Source: Rhodospira trueperi
GTDB taxonomy: Bacteria > Pseudomonadota > Alphaproteobacteria > Rhodospirillales > Rhodospirillaceae
Reading direction: 5' to 3'
Assembly: GCF_900101965.1 (NCBI RefSeq)
Contig: NZ_FNAP01000010.1
Location: 44,174 to 108,173, forward strand
Length of the DNA: 64,000 nucleotides
A program made the translations under genes and the position numbers. Every line of letters starts with the position of its first letter. The stretch's first letter is position 1. Below are positions 52,181 through 59,510 of this stretch, piece by piece. The notes under the pieces were generated by a model. That model was not told the origin of the DNA. It did no database searches and saw only the letters and a program-made list of their open reading frames with translations.

Positions 52181-53760
52181 CCCTGTTCGAGCGCGAAATC
52201 TTCGCCATCATCATGTTCGCCGGCACCTGCCTGTTCCTGGTCGCCGGCTTTCCGGTCGCCTTCACCCTGGGCGGATCGGCGCTGCTGTTCGGCATCATCG
52301 GGTGGTTCATCGGCGCCTTCGACATGAGCTTCGTCGCCGCGATGCCGCAGCGCATCTTCGGCACCATGACCAACGAGGTGCTGATCGCGGTCCCCTTGTT
52401 CGTGTTCATGGGGGTGATGCTGGAACGCTCCCGCGTGGCCGAAGAGTTACTGGACAGCATGGGCAAGCTGTTCGGCACCCTGCGCGGCGGCCTGGGGATC
52501 TCGGTCTGCATCGTCGGTGCCCTGCTGGCGGCCTCCACCGGCATCGTCGGCGCCACCGTGGTGACCATGGGCCTGCTCAGCCTGCCCACCATGCTGCGCC
52601 GGGGCTACGATCCAGCGCTGTCCTGCGGCACCATCTGCGCCGCCGGCACCCTGGGCCAGATCATCCCGCCGTCCATCGTGCTGGTGCTGCTGGGCGATCA
52701 GATCTCCAACGCCTACACCGACGCGCAACGGGCCATCGGCAACTGGTCTCCGGAGCCGGTGTCGGTGGGCGACCTGTTCGCTGGCGCGCTCCTCCCCGGA
52801 TTGGGGCTGGTGGTGCTGTATATCCTCTACGTCGCCGCCGTGGCTTGGCTGCGCCCGCGCGCCTGTCCCTCGATTCAGGACGAGGCCGACGCCGACCTGA
52901 GTGCGTGGGAGACCTTCCGCACTTTGGCCAACGCCCTGTTACCCCCCGTGATCCTGATCGTCGCCGTGCTGGGATCGATCCTGACCGGCGTGGCGACCCC
53001 CACCGAAGCCGCCGCCGTCGGCGCTGTGGGCGCCCTGCTGCTGGGCGGGCTGAAGCTGGAGAACAGCCGGCGCTGGCCCATCCTGACAACGTTCGCCGCG
53101 CTCGTGGTGATGCTCGTGCTGGCGCGGTTCGTGGACCTGCGCGTGGCCCGCGACACCATCGGCGCCGGCGACATGGCGGCCATCTGGCTGGCCTTGGCCT
53201 GTACCGGCGTGGTGTTCCTGGGCATCGGCGAAAGCCTGCGCCGGGTCTGGTCCATGGGCATCCTCAACGAAGTCATGCGCCAGACCCTGATGATCTCCTC
53301 GATGGTGTTCGTCATCATCGTGGGCGCCGGGCTGTTCTCGCTGGTGTTCCGGGGCCTGGGCGGCGAGGAGATGGTGCACGAGTTCCTGACCAACCTGCCG
53401 GGCGGCGTGTTCGGCGCCATGCTAGTGGTCATGCTGGTGATGTTCGTGCTGGGATTCTTCCTCGACTTCATCGAGATCATTTTCGTGGTCGTGCCCATCG
53501 TCGGGCCGGTGCTGCTGAGGATGGACGTCGATCCGGTCTGGCTGGGCGTCATGATCGCCATGAACCTGCAGACCTCGTTCCTGACGCCGCCGTTCGGGTT
53601 CGCGCTGTTCTACCTGCGCGGCGTGGCGCCGCCATCGATCCGCACCATGTCGATCTACAAGGGGGTGGCGCCGTTCATCCTGATCCAGTTGATCGGCTTG
53701 GCCGTGCTGGCGGCGTTCCCCGAACTGGCGACCTGGCTGCCGGATGTGATCTTCGGATAG
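52177..53760 (+). CDS. dctM: TRAP transporter large permease
   Basis: This 527-residue membrane protein has about 13 helices and belongs to the DctM family, with the FVFMGVMLERS, GIVGATVVTMGLLSLPTM and IPPSIVLVLLGDQ motifs. It is longer than the common 430-residue form: residues about 215-370 hold an insert with extra helices, as in the TakM-like or mannitol/chloroaromatic-type group. It carries the substrate across with a sodium or proton gradient. ATG 52177 overlaps the dctQ stop. The substrate depends on DctP and is probably an organic acid. After the stop is a broken nucleotidyltransferase gene. Confidence 0.92.
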   Translation: MTLFEREIFAIIMFAGTCLFLVAGFPVAFTLGGSALLFGIIGWFIGAFDMSFVAAMPQRIFGTMTNEVLIAVPLFVFMGVMLERSRVAEELLDSMGKLFGTLRGGLGISVCIVGALLAASTGIVGATVVTMGLLSLPTMLRRGYDPALSCGTICAAGTLGQIIPPSIVLVLLGDQISNAYTDAQRAIGNWSPEPVSVGDLFAGALLPGLGLVVLYILYVAAVAWLRPRACPSIQDEADADLSAWETFRTLANALLPPVILIVAVLGSILTGVATPTEAAAVGAVGALLLGGLKLENSRRWPILTTFAALVVMLVLARFVDLRVARDTIGAGDMAAIWLALACTGVVFLGIGESLRRVWSMGILNEVMRQTLMISSMVFVIIVGAGLFSLVFRGLGGEEMVHEFLTNLPGGVFGAMLVVMLVMFVLGFFLDFIEIIFVVVPIVGPVLLRMDVDPVWLGVMIAMNLQTSFLTPPFGFALFYLRGVAPPSIRTMSIYKGVAPFILIQLIGLAVLAAFPELATWLPDVIFG

Positions 53761-53819
53761 GCCTGCGCGGCGCTTTTGTGGGATCAATGCGGCGACGCAC
53801 GGACAGGCGAGCGCGACCC

Positions 53820-54033
53820 ATGAGCCGTCCGCCAGACGTGCAGCGGATCCGGGACAGGGTGCGTCTTGAGATCATCGCCCGCCTTGCGCGCGGCCTGCGC
53901 GCGGGCGGTGCGGGACCCGGCCCGCATTGAGGCCGTGGTGCTGTTCGGCTCCCTGGCGCGCGGCGATTTCGATGGCCTGTCGGACGCCGATCTTGCCGTC
54001 ATCAGACGCGAGGCGATTCCGGTGTGGCCGTGA
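53820..54033 (+). pseudogene. Frameshifted, truncated nucleotidyltransferase (MNT-type)
   Basis: ATG 53820 begins a plausible N-terminus (MSRPPDVQRIRDRVRLEIIA) that runs into TGA at 53928. A +1 shift near 53890-53910 restores a clear nucleotidyltransferase core: RIEAVVLFGSLARGDFD with GSxxRG, then DADLAVI. The frame ends at TGA 54031-54033 within the 3' end of convergent nifQ. Only the first 70 residues remain, so this is a decayed minimal nucleotidyltransferase gene, perhaps the remains of a toxin-antitoxin pair (MNT/HEPN). The break could also be a sequencing error, but truncation by nifQ makes loss of function likely. Confidence 0.7.
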
Positions 54034-54613
54034 GCGGCAGGGTCGCCGGATGCGGTGCCTCGTCGGGGACGAAACACAGCGCGTAGTCCTCGCAGACCTC
54101 GCAATTCGGGGCCTTGCACAGCAACACGCCGTCCCTCTCGCACATCGACCGATAGAAGAACTTCTTCCACCGCATGCCGGGATTCCGGGCGGCCAGCGGC
54201 GCGAAATGGCGATCCATCAGGCGAACCAGATCGGCCCGACTGGAGAGCCCCAGGTCCTCCCAAAGATGCGCCGCGCCCAGCGACCGCCGCGTGATGATCC
54301 GCGTCAGCCACCGCGCCATGGTCGGATCGCCGCCCAGGGTGCGGCCCTCGTACAGCAACGCGCGCAGATCCGGCTCCTCCGGTTCGTCGGCCTGGGGACC
54401 GCGCCACGGCGGATGCACGTCCAGCAGGCCCAGCGCGTGCGGGAACAGAGTCTCCAGCAGCAGCCGTAGGTCCGTCAGGGACAGGGCCAGCGTATTGGTC
54501 AGAAGGCGATCCGGCGGCGCGAACCCGGAGGCGATGGCGCAGGCCAACACATGACGGTCGAAGGGATCCCCCGTCCCGCCGGACATGAGCATGGCGTGAA
54601 GACTGTCGGACAT
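54002..54613 (-). CDS. nifQ: NifQ, molybdenum donor for FeMo-cofactor
   Basis: This 203-residue protein carries the NifQ motif Cys166-x4-Cys171-x2-Cys174-x5-Cys180, which holds an Fe-S cluster that donates molybdenum to NifEN/NifH during FeMo-cofactor synthesis. The helical N-terminal domain and length fit the family. It is the last gene of the minus-strand nif cluster, 42 bp after fdxB. Its 3' end overlaps the remnant of a plus-strand nucleotidyltransferase gene. Expression should follow the nifE promoter. Confidence 0.93.
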   Translation of the reverse strand: MSDSLHAMLMSGGTGDPFDRHVLACAIASGFAPPDRLLTNTLALSLTDLRLLLETLFPHALGLLDVHPPWRGPQADEPEEPDLRALLYEGRTLGGDPTMARWLTRIITRRSLGAAHLWEDLGLSSRADLVRLMDRHFAPLAARNPGMRWKKFFYRSMCERDGVLLCKAPNCEVCEDYALCFVPDEAPHPATLPLTATPESPRV

Positions 54614-54655
54614 GATCCCTTCTCCTTCGTGCGCGGTCCGCTCCGCCGAACGGTC

Positions 54656-54958
54656 TTACGCGGCGTCCTCGACGGGGGCGTGACTCTGCGCGCCGGTGCC
54701 GCACACCGTGGCGCAGGATCCGCAGCCCACGCAATCACCGCCCTTGGCCACGACCGAGACCTTGCGCACGATTTCCTCATCGTCGTCAAACGGATCGCAC
54801 ATTTCGTCGTCCTCGTTGATGCCCTTGAGTTCGATCACGTCGCGAGCACACACCTTCACGCAGCGGCCGCAGCCGATGCACACGTCGGGGTCAATGGATT
54901 GGATGTAGGAGGGAACCCAGGGGCTGCCATCCTGGGTGACGAGCGTACGAACGGCCAT
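54656..54958 (-). CDS. fdxB: Nif-specific ferredoxin III (FdxB-type)
   Basis: This 100-residue ferredoxin has two CxxCxxCxxxC sets (Cys27, 30, 33, 37 and Cys76, 79, 82, 86), so it should bind two [4Fe-4S] clusters. The insert between them is acidic (DEMCDPFDDDEE), with an extra Cys54, as in nif-associated ferredoxin III. It probably carries electrons to nitrogenase or cofactor assembly. It starts 37 bp after the DUF269 gene and precedes nifQ. The location alone supports a nif role; the exact partner is not known. Confidence 0.93.
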   Translation of the reverse strand: MAVRTLVTQDGSPWVPSYIQSIDPDVCIGCGRCVKVCARDVIELKGINEDDEMCDPFDDDEEIVRKVSVVAKGGDCVGCGSCATVCGTGAQSHAPVEDAA

Positions 54959-54995
54959 GACGTGTCCTTTCTTTGGCTTCGGAAGGATCGGAAGG

Positions 54996-55547
54996 TTACG
55001 ACTCGAGAACGACGAGGCCCGGATGCGCGGCGATCATGCCGACCCCTTCCTCGACCAGGGCGGCGCCGGCGGCATCCAGGGCGGCGAGGCTGTCGAAGCC
55101 GAAGCGGTGGACATCCCGCACTGCGCGGGAGACGGCCACCAGACGCCCGGCGATCAGAACCACGCGGCCGAAGCCCTCTTCATGCAGATCGATAAGGGGT
55201 GTGGCGACGTGGCCGCTGCGGCGGCCGATGGTCGTGCCGACGGCGTGATAGAATGTGTGCAGGCGGCGCAGCACGCGCGGGTCCGGGTTGCCGACGACGG
55301 GGATCGCCCGCCGCTCCTCCTGCGAGAGCACGTAGCCCTTCAACAGGCGGGCATCGGTCTTGCCGTCCCACAAGCCGCAGCAGTCGCCGGCCCGGATCAG
55401 CGCCGCCAGTTCAGGCAGGAAGGTGGGCGCGTCGGGCCAGGGCGGATCGGGCTGGGCGACCGCCATGGCCCGCAGCCGGGCGACCTTGCTGAGCGGCTTG
55501 GCGGGACCGGCGGGGCGTTCCGCCATGTCACGAACGGCTGCGGCCAT
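54996..55547 (-). CDS. NifX-associated nitrogen fixation protein (DUF269)
   Basis: This 183-residue protein matches the DUF269 NifX-associated family with AALIRAGDCCGLWDGKTD, LLKGYVLSQEERR and the TFYHAVGTTIGRRSGH block. It is found after nifX in many diazotrophs. It is helical and cytoplasmic, with no metal motif. The role is unclear, but it is tied to FeMo-cofactor work by its position. The ATG at 55547 is 3 bp after the nifX stop, so the genes are coupled. It is followed by fdxB. Confidence 0.9.
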   Translation of the reverse strand: MAAAVRDMAERPAGPAKPLSKVARLRAMAVAQPDPPWPDAPTFLPELAALIRAGDCCGLWDGKTDARLLKGYVLSQEERRAIPVVGNPDPRVLRRLHTFYHAVGTTIGRRSGHVATPLIDLHEEGFGRVVLIAGRLVAVSRAVRDVHRFGFDSLAALDAAGAALVEEGVGMIAAHPGLVVLES

Positions 55548-55550
55548 GGC

Positions 55551-56084
55551 TCAGCCCTCCCCCTCGTCGTCATCGTCCATGAAATCGGTGCGCGCGGGTT
55601 CACTGCCGTCCCGGTTCATCATCGCCTTGCGCAGCCACGGCGGCGGCGAGCCGGCCAGCATGGTCCGCACCCGCTCCAACACTTGATCGACGGGCTCGTC
55701 GGACTGGAGCTTGACCGGATGAATGCGCGCGGCCACAACCCGCGCCGCCGCCGGTCCGCCGATGGCGCGCACGAACAGCAGGGTACAGCCCTCCATGGCG
55801 GCCAGCCGGGGCGCCACCCGGTCGTCCTCGTGCCCGCCGCCGCTGCCGTCCTGGGCGGTGACGTCGTCGAACTGGACCGCCTCGACGAGGCTCCAGTCCT
55901 CGGCGGAGACCTCGTAGACGGCCAGCGTGCGTGCCCCCGCGAAGTGGGCGTTGACGGCGCTCATGTCCTGGGTGGCGAGGGCGACCTTCACGGCGGGACT
56001 CTCCTTTGAGACGGTCGGGGAACGCACGGCGGACGGCTCGGCGCCGCCCGACTCAACCAGCCGCAACCGGCGCATCGCTGTCAT
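55551..56084 (-). CDS. nifX: NifX, FeMo-cofactor precursor carrier
   Basis: This 177-residue protein has the NifX/NifB C-terminal fold (about residues 30-150), with VKVALATQDMSAVNAHFAG and GCTLLFVRAIGG, and a strongly acidic tail (MDDDDEGEG). It binds NifB-co and precursors on their way to NifEN. The ATG 56084 lies inside the nifN 3' end, so the two overlap by 32 bp; a start nearer residue 32 would also match the family core, since the first 30 residues are not typical. It precedes the DUF269 gene by 3 bp. Confidence 0.92.
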   Translation of the reverse strand: MTAMRRLRLVESGGAEPSAVRSPTVSKESPAVKVALATQDMSAVNAHFAGARTLAVYEVSAEDWSLVEAVQFDDVTAQDGSGGGHEDDRVAPRLAAMEGCTLLFVRAIGGPAAARVVAARIHPVKLQSDEPVDQVLERVRTMLAGSPPPWLRKAMMNRDGSEPARTDFMDDDDEGEG

Positions 56085-57465
56085 GGCGAACCTCGGACGT
56101 ATGGGGCATTTCGGGGGACATAGGGTGGGGCGGGCGCAGGTGGTGTTCGGCGTGGCTCTCGGTGATGGCGTTGGCGATGGCGAAGGCCATCTGGCGCGTG
56201 CCCCGATAGCCGGCGAACAAATCGTGCTGGCTGCCGACCCGGTCCACCTGGGGGAACCCGACGCGAACCAGCGGCGCGTGCAGGGCCTTGGCGGCGCGGA
56301 TGGCCGGCGAGGGGCCGATCACCAGATCGCAGCCGCCGGCCTCCAGCGTCGCTGTCTCCAGGTCGTCCAGATCGCCGACGATCAGGCGATCAACCGGCAG
56401 CGTCTCCAGGCCGGGCGCCCTGGTGGTGGTCACCGCCACCGGCACCTGGCATCCCAGGTCGGTGGCGATGGTGACCATGGCGCGCAACAGGTCCGGTTCG
56501 GCGGCGATGGCCACGCGCTGCCCGACGGCGGCGAAGTGGCTGTCGATGAGCGCGTCCAGCAACCGCGAGCGGTCGCGGCGCAGCTTCGGCGGGGCCGAAC
56601 GCCCGGACATCTCGGACAAAAAGGCGATCAGGCGATCGCAGCCTTTGAGGCCGGTCAGGGTTTCCAGAACCGTGACCGGTAGGCTGGTCCGCGCGCCCAG
56701 CAGCTCGGCCGGGGCGCGCATGTGCTCGCCGATGGCCAGCACCGCGCTGGCCTCGCCCAGGGCCTCCAACTCGGCCCGGGAGGTGCCGCCGAGACTGACC
56801 GGCCGCCAGTTGTCAGGGACATGCCCATCAAGGGACCCGGACAGATCCGGCAGCAGGGTGCAGGTCAGGTCGAAGGCCTCAATGGTGTCGCGCAGATCGT
56901 CCAGGTCGGCGGCGGTCAGGTGCGCGCCCGTCAGCACGGTCAGATGGTCCGCGCGGCGCGGGCGCGGCCGGGCCACGACGTCGATGATGCCGGTGACGGC
57001 GGCGGCCCAGCCCTCTTGCAGGCCGCCGATGAAGTCCGGGGCCTGGACATGGACCAGCAGGGTGTCCCCCAGGTCCTCGCCCAACCGCTCGGAAATCAGC
57101 CGGAGGTCGGCGGCCATGTCCTCGCTGCGGGTGTCGGTCAGCGCCGTGGGGCAGACGCCCAGCACCGAGGGCTTGGACTTGGTGGCGATGGTGCGGATCG
57201 CCGATTCCAGGTTGTCGGTGCCGCCGAGGATGGTCTCGATCTCGCCGAGCGCCGTGGTTTGCAAGGGAATGGCCTCGCGGAAGTGGCGCACCAGCAGCAC
57301 CAAGGCGAAGGCAGTGCAGCCCACCGACCCATGGAACAGCGGCATGCCCCGGTCGACGCTGAGCAGGGCCAGCGCGGCGCCCAGCGGCGGCGACACCTTC
57401 AGCGGGTCGATGGTCAGCGCCTTGCGGGACGCCTCGACGCGGGAGGGAGTGGTCTTCGGACTCAT
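56053..57465 (-). CDS. nifN: NifN, FeMo-cofactor scaffold subunit
   Basis: This 470-residue protein is a nitrogenase component 1-type family member with the N-terminal cluster Cys50 in HGSVGCTAFA and the ILGGTDNLESAI segment that is typical of NifN. With NifE it forms the tetramer on which FeMo-cofactor matures. The ATG at 57465 overlaps the nifE stop (ATGA). The C-terminal end overlaps nifX by 32 bp. The protein is complete, and the last 25 residues are low complexity and Pro-rich. Confidence 0.94.
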   Translation of the reverse strand: MSPKTTPSRVEASRKALTIDPLKVSPPLGAALALLSVDRGMPLFHGSVGCTAFALVLLVRHFREAIPLQTTALGEIETILGGTDNLESAIRTIATKSKPSVLGVCPTALTDTRSEDMAADLRLISERLGEDLGDTLLVHVQAPDFIGGLQEGWAAAVTGIIDVVARPRPRRADHLTVLTGAHLTAADLDDLRDTIEAFDLTCTLLPDLSGSLDGHVPDNWRPVSLGGTSRAELEALGEASAVLAIGEHMRAPAELLGARTSLPVTVLETLTGLKGCDRLIAFLSEMSGRSAPPKLRRDRSRLLDALIDSHFAAVGQRVAIAAEPDLLRAMVTIATDLGCQVPVAVTTTRAPGLETLPVDRLIVGDLDDLETATLEAGGCDLVIGPSPAIRAAKALHAPLVRVGFPQVDRVGSQHDLFAGYRGTRQMAFAIANAITESHAEHHLRPPHPMSPEMPHTSEVRHDSDAPVAAG

Positions 57466-58853
57466 GCGGTGTATCCCTCCTCCCAGGGGGCCGGGCTGTG
57501 CACCTGCTCCCAGATCGGGGCGTTCAGGGTCAGGGACATCCGCTTGGCCAGGTTGATGAAGCCCTCGTAGCCGGCGTAGGCGTGGTGACGCTCCTGGTTG
57601 GTATCCAGCCAGGGGCGGCGGGCGTTCAGGGCTACGAACTGGCTGCGACCGCCGGACAGCATGATGTCGGCCTCGCCGTCCTTCAGCATGCGGAACATCT
57701 CGCCGGCCGGGATGGCGCCGAACAGCTTCTTGTCCTCGTGCAGCAGGTCCTTGGCGCGGGCCTTGCCGTGGTCCGTGGACTTGCGCACCGAGGTGCCGAT
57801 CACCTCCATACCCATGTCCTGCAAGGTCTGGACGATGGACCAGGCCTTGTTGCCGCCGGTGTAGAGCAGCACCTTCTTGCCCTCGAGGGTGGCGCGGTAC
57901 GGCTCCATCTGACGCTGGACCTCGGCTTCCTTCTCGGCGATGAGAGCCTCCGCCCGGTCGATCAGGTCCGCGTCGGCGCCCTGCTCCACCAGCAGGCGGG
58001 CGAAGGTGCGCAGGGCTTCCGATGTGGCCCGCACACCGTTGAACGAGCCCTCGAAGTAGGGGATGCCCCATCGCTCCTGCAGGCCGCGTCCCACGTTCAC
58101 CATGGCCTGAGAGCAGACCACCATGGAGGCCTTGGCGCGGTGCGCGTAGGTGACCTCGTGGTAGCGGGCGTCGCCGGTGATCGGGGACAGCAGGCGGATG
58201 CCCAGGGCGTCGAACAGCGGTTTAACCTGCCACAGGTCGCCGACGATGTTGAACTCCGCGATCAGGCAGATGTCGGTCGGCGTGGTGGTCTCGGGTTCAC
58301 CGGTGCCGATGACATGGTCGAGCAGGGTCTGACCGGCCAGACGGTTGCCCGCGTTCTTGGTGCCGACGAAGCCCGGGGCCTCGACGGGGATCACCGGGCG
58401 GCCGTGGCGCTCGGCGGCGGCGGCGCAGACGGCGTGGATGTCGTCGCCGGTCAGCGACGGCACGCAGGTCTGGTAGACGAACACGGCGGGCGGATCGAAC
58501 TTTTCGACGGCCTGACGGATGGCCTTCCAAAGCTTCTTCTCGCCGCCGTGGATGACATCCAGTTCGGTCAGGTCGGTGGTCAGGCCGCGCCGGTACAGGT
58601 CGGACCCAGACGACGCCGAATGGCGGTTATCCCAATTATTGCCCTCGCAGGCGATGGGACCGTGGACGATGTGCGCGGCGTCGACGATGGGCTGCAACGA
58701 GATTTTGGCGCCGTCGAACGCACAGCCGCCGGCCGCCGCGCCCGGGGTCGGGCCCTTGGCCTTGCAGCCGGCTCGCTTCTGCGCGTCGGTCTTGGCGCGG
58801 TTGGTGGCACAGGCCGGTTCTTCGAACACCGGCGCGAGACGATCGGTCAGCAT
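57462..58853 (-). CDS. nifE: NifE, FeMo-cofactor scaffold subunit
   Basis: This 463-residue protein has the cluster ligands Cys44 (GGCAFDG), Cys69 (GPIACEGN) and the later VYQTCVPSL Cys, as in NifE. The N-terminal CKAKG motif is also the NifE form. With NifN it assembles FeMo-cofactor before it is moved to NifDK. The ATG at 58853 follows GGGAGGG at proper spacing; a longer frame upstream to 59009 crosses the promoter and is wrong. It is the first gene of the operon, driven by the sigma-54 promoter at 58909-58923. nifDK do not lie directly upstream here. Confidence 0.95.
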   Translation of the reverse strand: MLTDRLAPVFEEPACATNRAKTDAQKRAGCKAKGPTPGAAAGGCAFDGAKISLQPIVDAAHIVHGPIACEGNNWDNRHSASSGSDLYRRGLTTDLTELDVIHGGEKKLWKAIRQAVEKFDPPAVFVYQTCVPSLTGDDIHAVCAAAAERHGRPVIPVEAPGFVGTKNAGNRLAGQTLLDHVIGTGEPETTTPTDICLIAEFNIVGDLWQVKPLFDALGIRLLSPITGDARYHEVTYAHRAKASMVVCSQAMVNVGRGLQERWGIPYFEGSFNGVRATSEALRTFARLLVEQGADADLIDRAEALIAEKEAEVQRQMEPYRATLEGKKVLLYTGGNKAWSIVQTLQDMGMEVIGTSVRKSTDHGKARAKDLLHEDKKLFGAIPAGEMFRMLKDGEADIMLSGGRSQFVALNARRPWLDTNQERHHAYAGYEGFINLAKRMSLTLNAPIWEQVHSPAPWEEGYTA

Positions 58854-58908
58854 CAAGGCCCTCCCGCGTTGGCGCCCCCGAACGAAACGGTGGGCACGGG
58901 GCATGCAA

Positions 58909-58923
58909 GCAAACTTAATGCCA
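58909..58923 (-). promoter_or_regulatory. Sigma-54 promoter of the nifE operon
   Basis: On the minus strand the sequence reads TGGCAT-N5-TTGC (58923 to 58909), an almost perfect -24/-12 element with GG and GC at the required 10-bp distance. Transcription should start near 58898, about 45 bp before the nifE ATG. A NifA-type upstream site lies about 55-70 bp further upstream. Confidence 0.85.
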
Positions 58924-58975
58924 CCACGGCAATGCTCTGATCCATAAAGAGAATAAGCCCATGCCCCGACCCGAG

Positions 58976-58991
58976 TGTCTGACATGCGACA
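58976..58991 (-). promoter_or_regulatory. NifA upstream activator sequence (TGT-N10-ACA)
   Basis: TGT (58976-58978) and ACA (58989-58991) are separated by exactly ten bases, the NifA consensus. Relative to the predicted start it lies at about -80 to -95, the usual place for activation of a sigma-54 promoter. The motif is short, so the call rests on its position with the promoter. Confidence 0.75.
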
Positions 58992-59186
58992 GCCTTGATG
59001 TCGCAACACGAACGCGACACGACCAATTTTAGGACAGTCCAGCCCAGGGATTGACCTGACCGCGCGGGTTCGCCAGAAAGGGACGGGGTCGCGCCCTGCC
59101 GGAGACGCCCGGCAGCGCCGGTTAACGCTTCATTTTATCAACCGGCGGCATCCTGCAAAGGATACACACGGCGAAGTTTCGCTTAA

Positions 59187-59276
59187 GGATGGGTGGCCGA
59201 GCGGTTTAAGGCACCGGTCTTGAAAACCGGCGGACGGGAGACCGTCCCGTGGGTTCGAATCCCACCCCATCCGCCA
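59187..59276 (+). tRNA. tRNA-Ser (anticodon UGA)
   Basis: The 90-nt gene has the acceptor stem GGATGGG/CCCATCC, D arm GGCCGAGCGGTTTAAGGC, anticodon loop CTTGAAA with anticodon TGA, a long variable arm (CGGACGGGAGACCGTCCCG-like) typical of class II tRNA-Ser, and the T loop GGTTCGAATCCC. The CCA end is encoded. It decodes UCA and related serine codons. It is followed by a strong terminator. Confidence 0.97.
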
Positions 59277-59303
59277 TTTATACTAGAAAACACACTCTCC
59301 ACT

Positions 59304-59323
59304 CCCGGCTTCGGCCGGGTTTT
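59304..59323 (+). terminator. Terminator after tRNA-Ser
   Basis: CCCGGC (59304-59309) and GCCGGG (59314-59319) form a 6-bp GC stem with a TTCG tetraloop, followed by TTTT. This is a canonical rho-independent terminator for the tRNA gene. Confidence 0.85.
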
Positions 59324-59510
59324 GCGGTCTTTCAAAGGGGTATGGGGCCGGGCTGTTCACCGGCTCACGCCCGCACCGCAACTCAAGGGCGAACGCCGTT
59401 TCCCCGGCGGTTCAAACCCCGCCGGCGCCTGCGGGACTCAGGACAAATCGCTGCGGCGAATCGGATTCCCGCGCCCCGCCCGTCGACAGCACGGCCCGCG
59501 CCGCCTGGGC

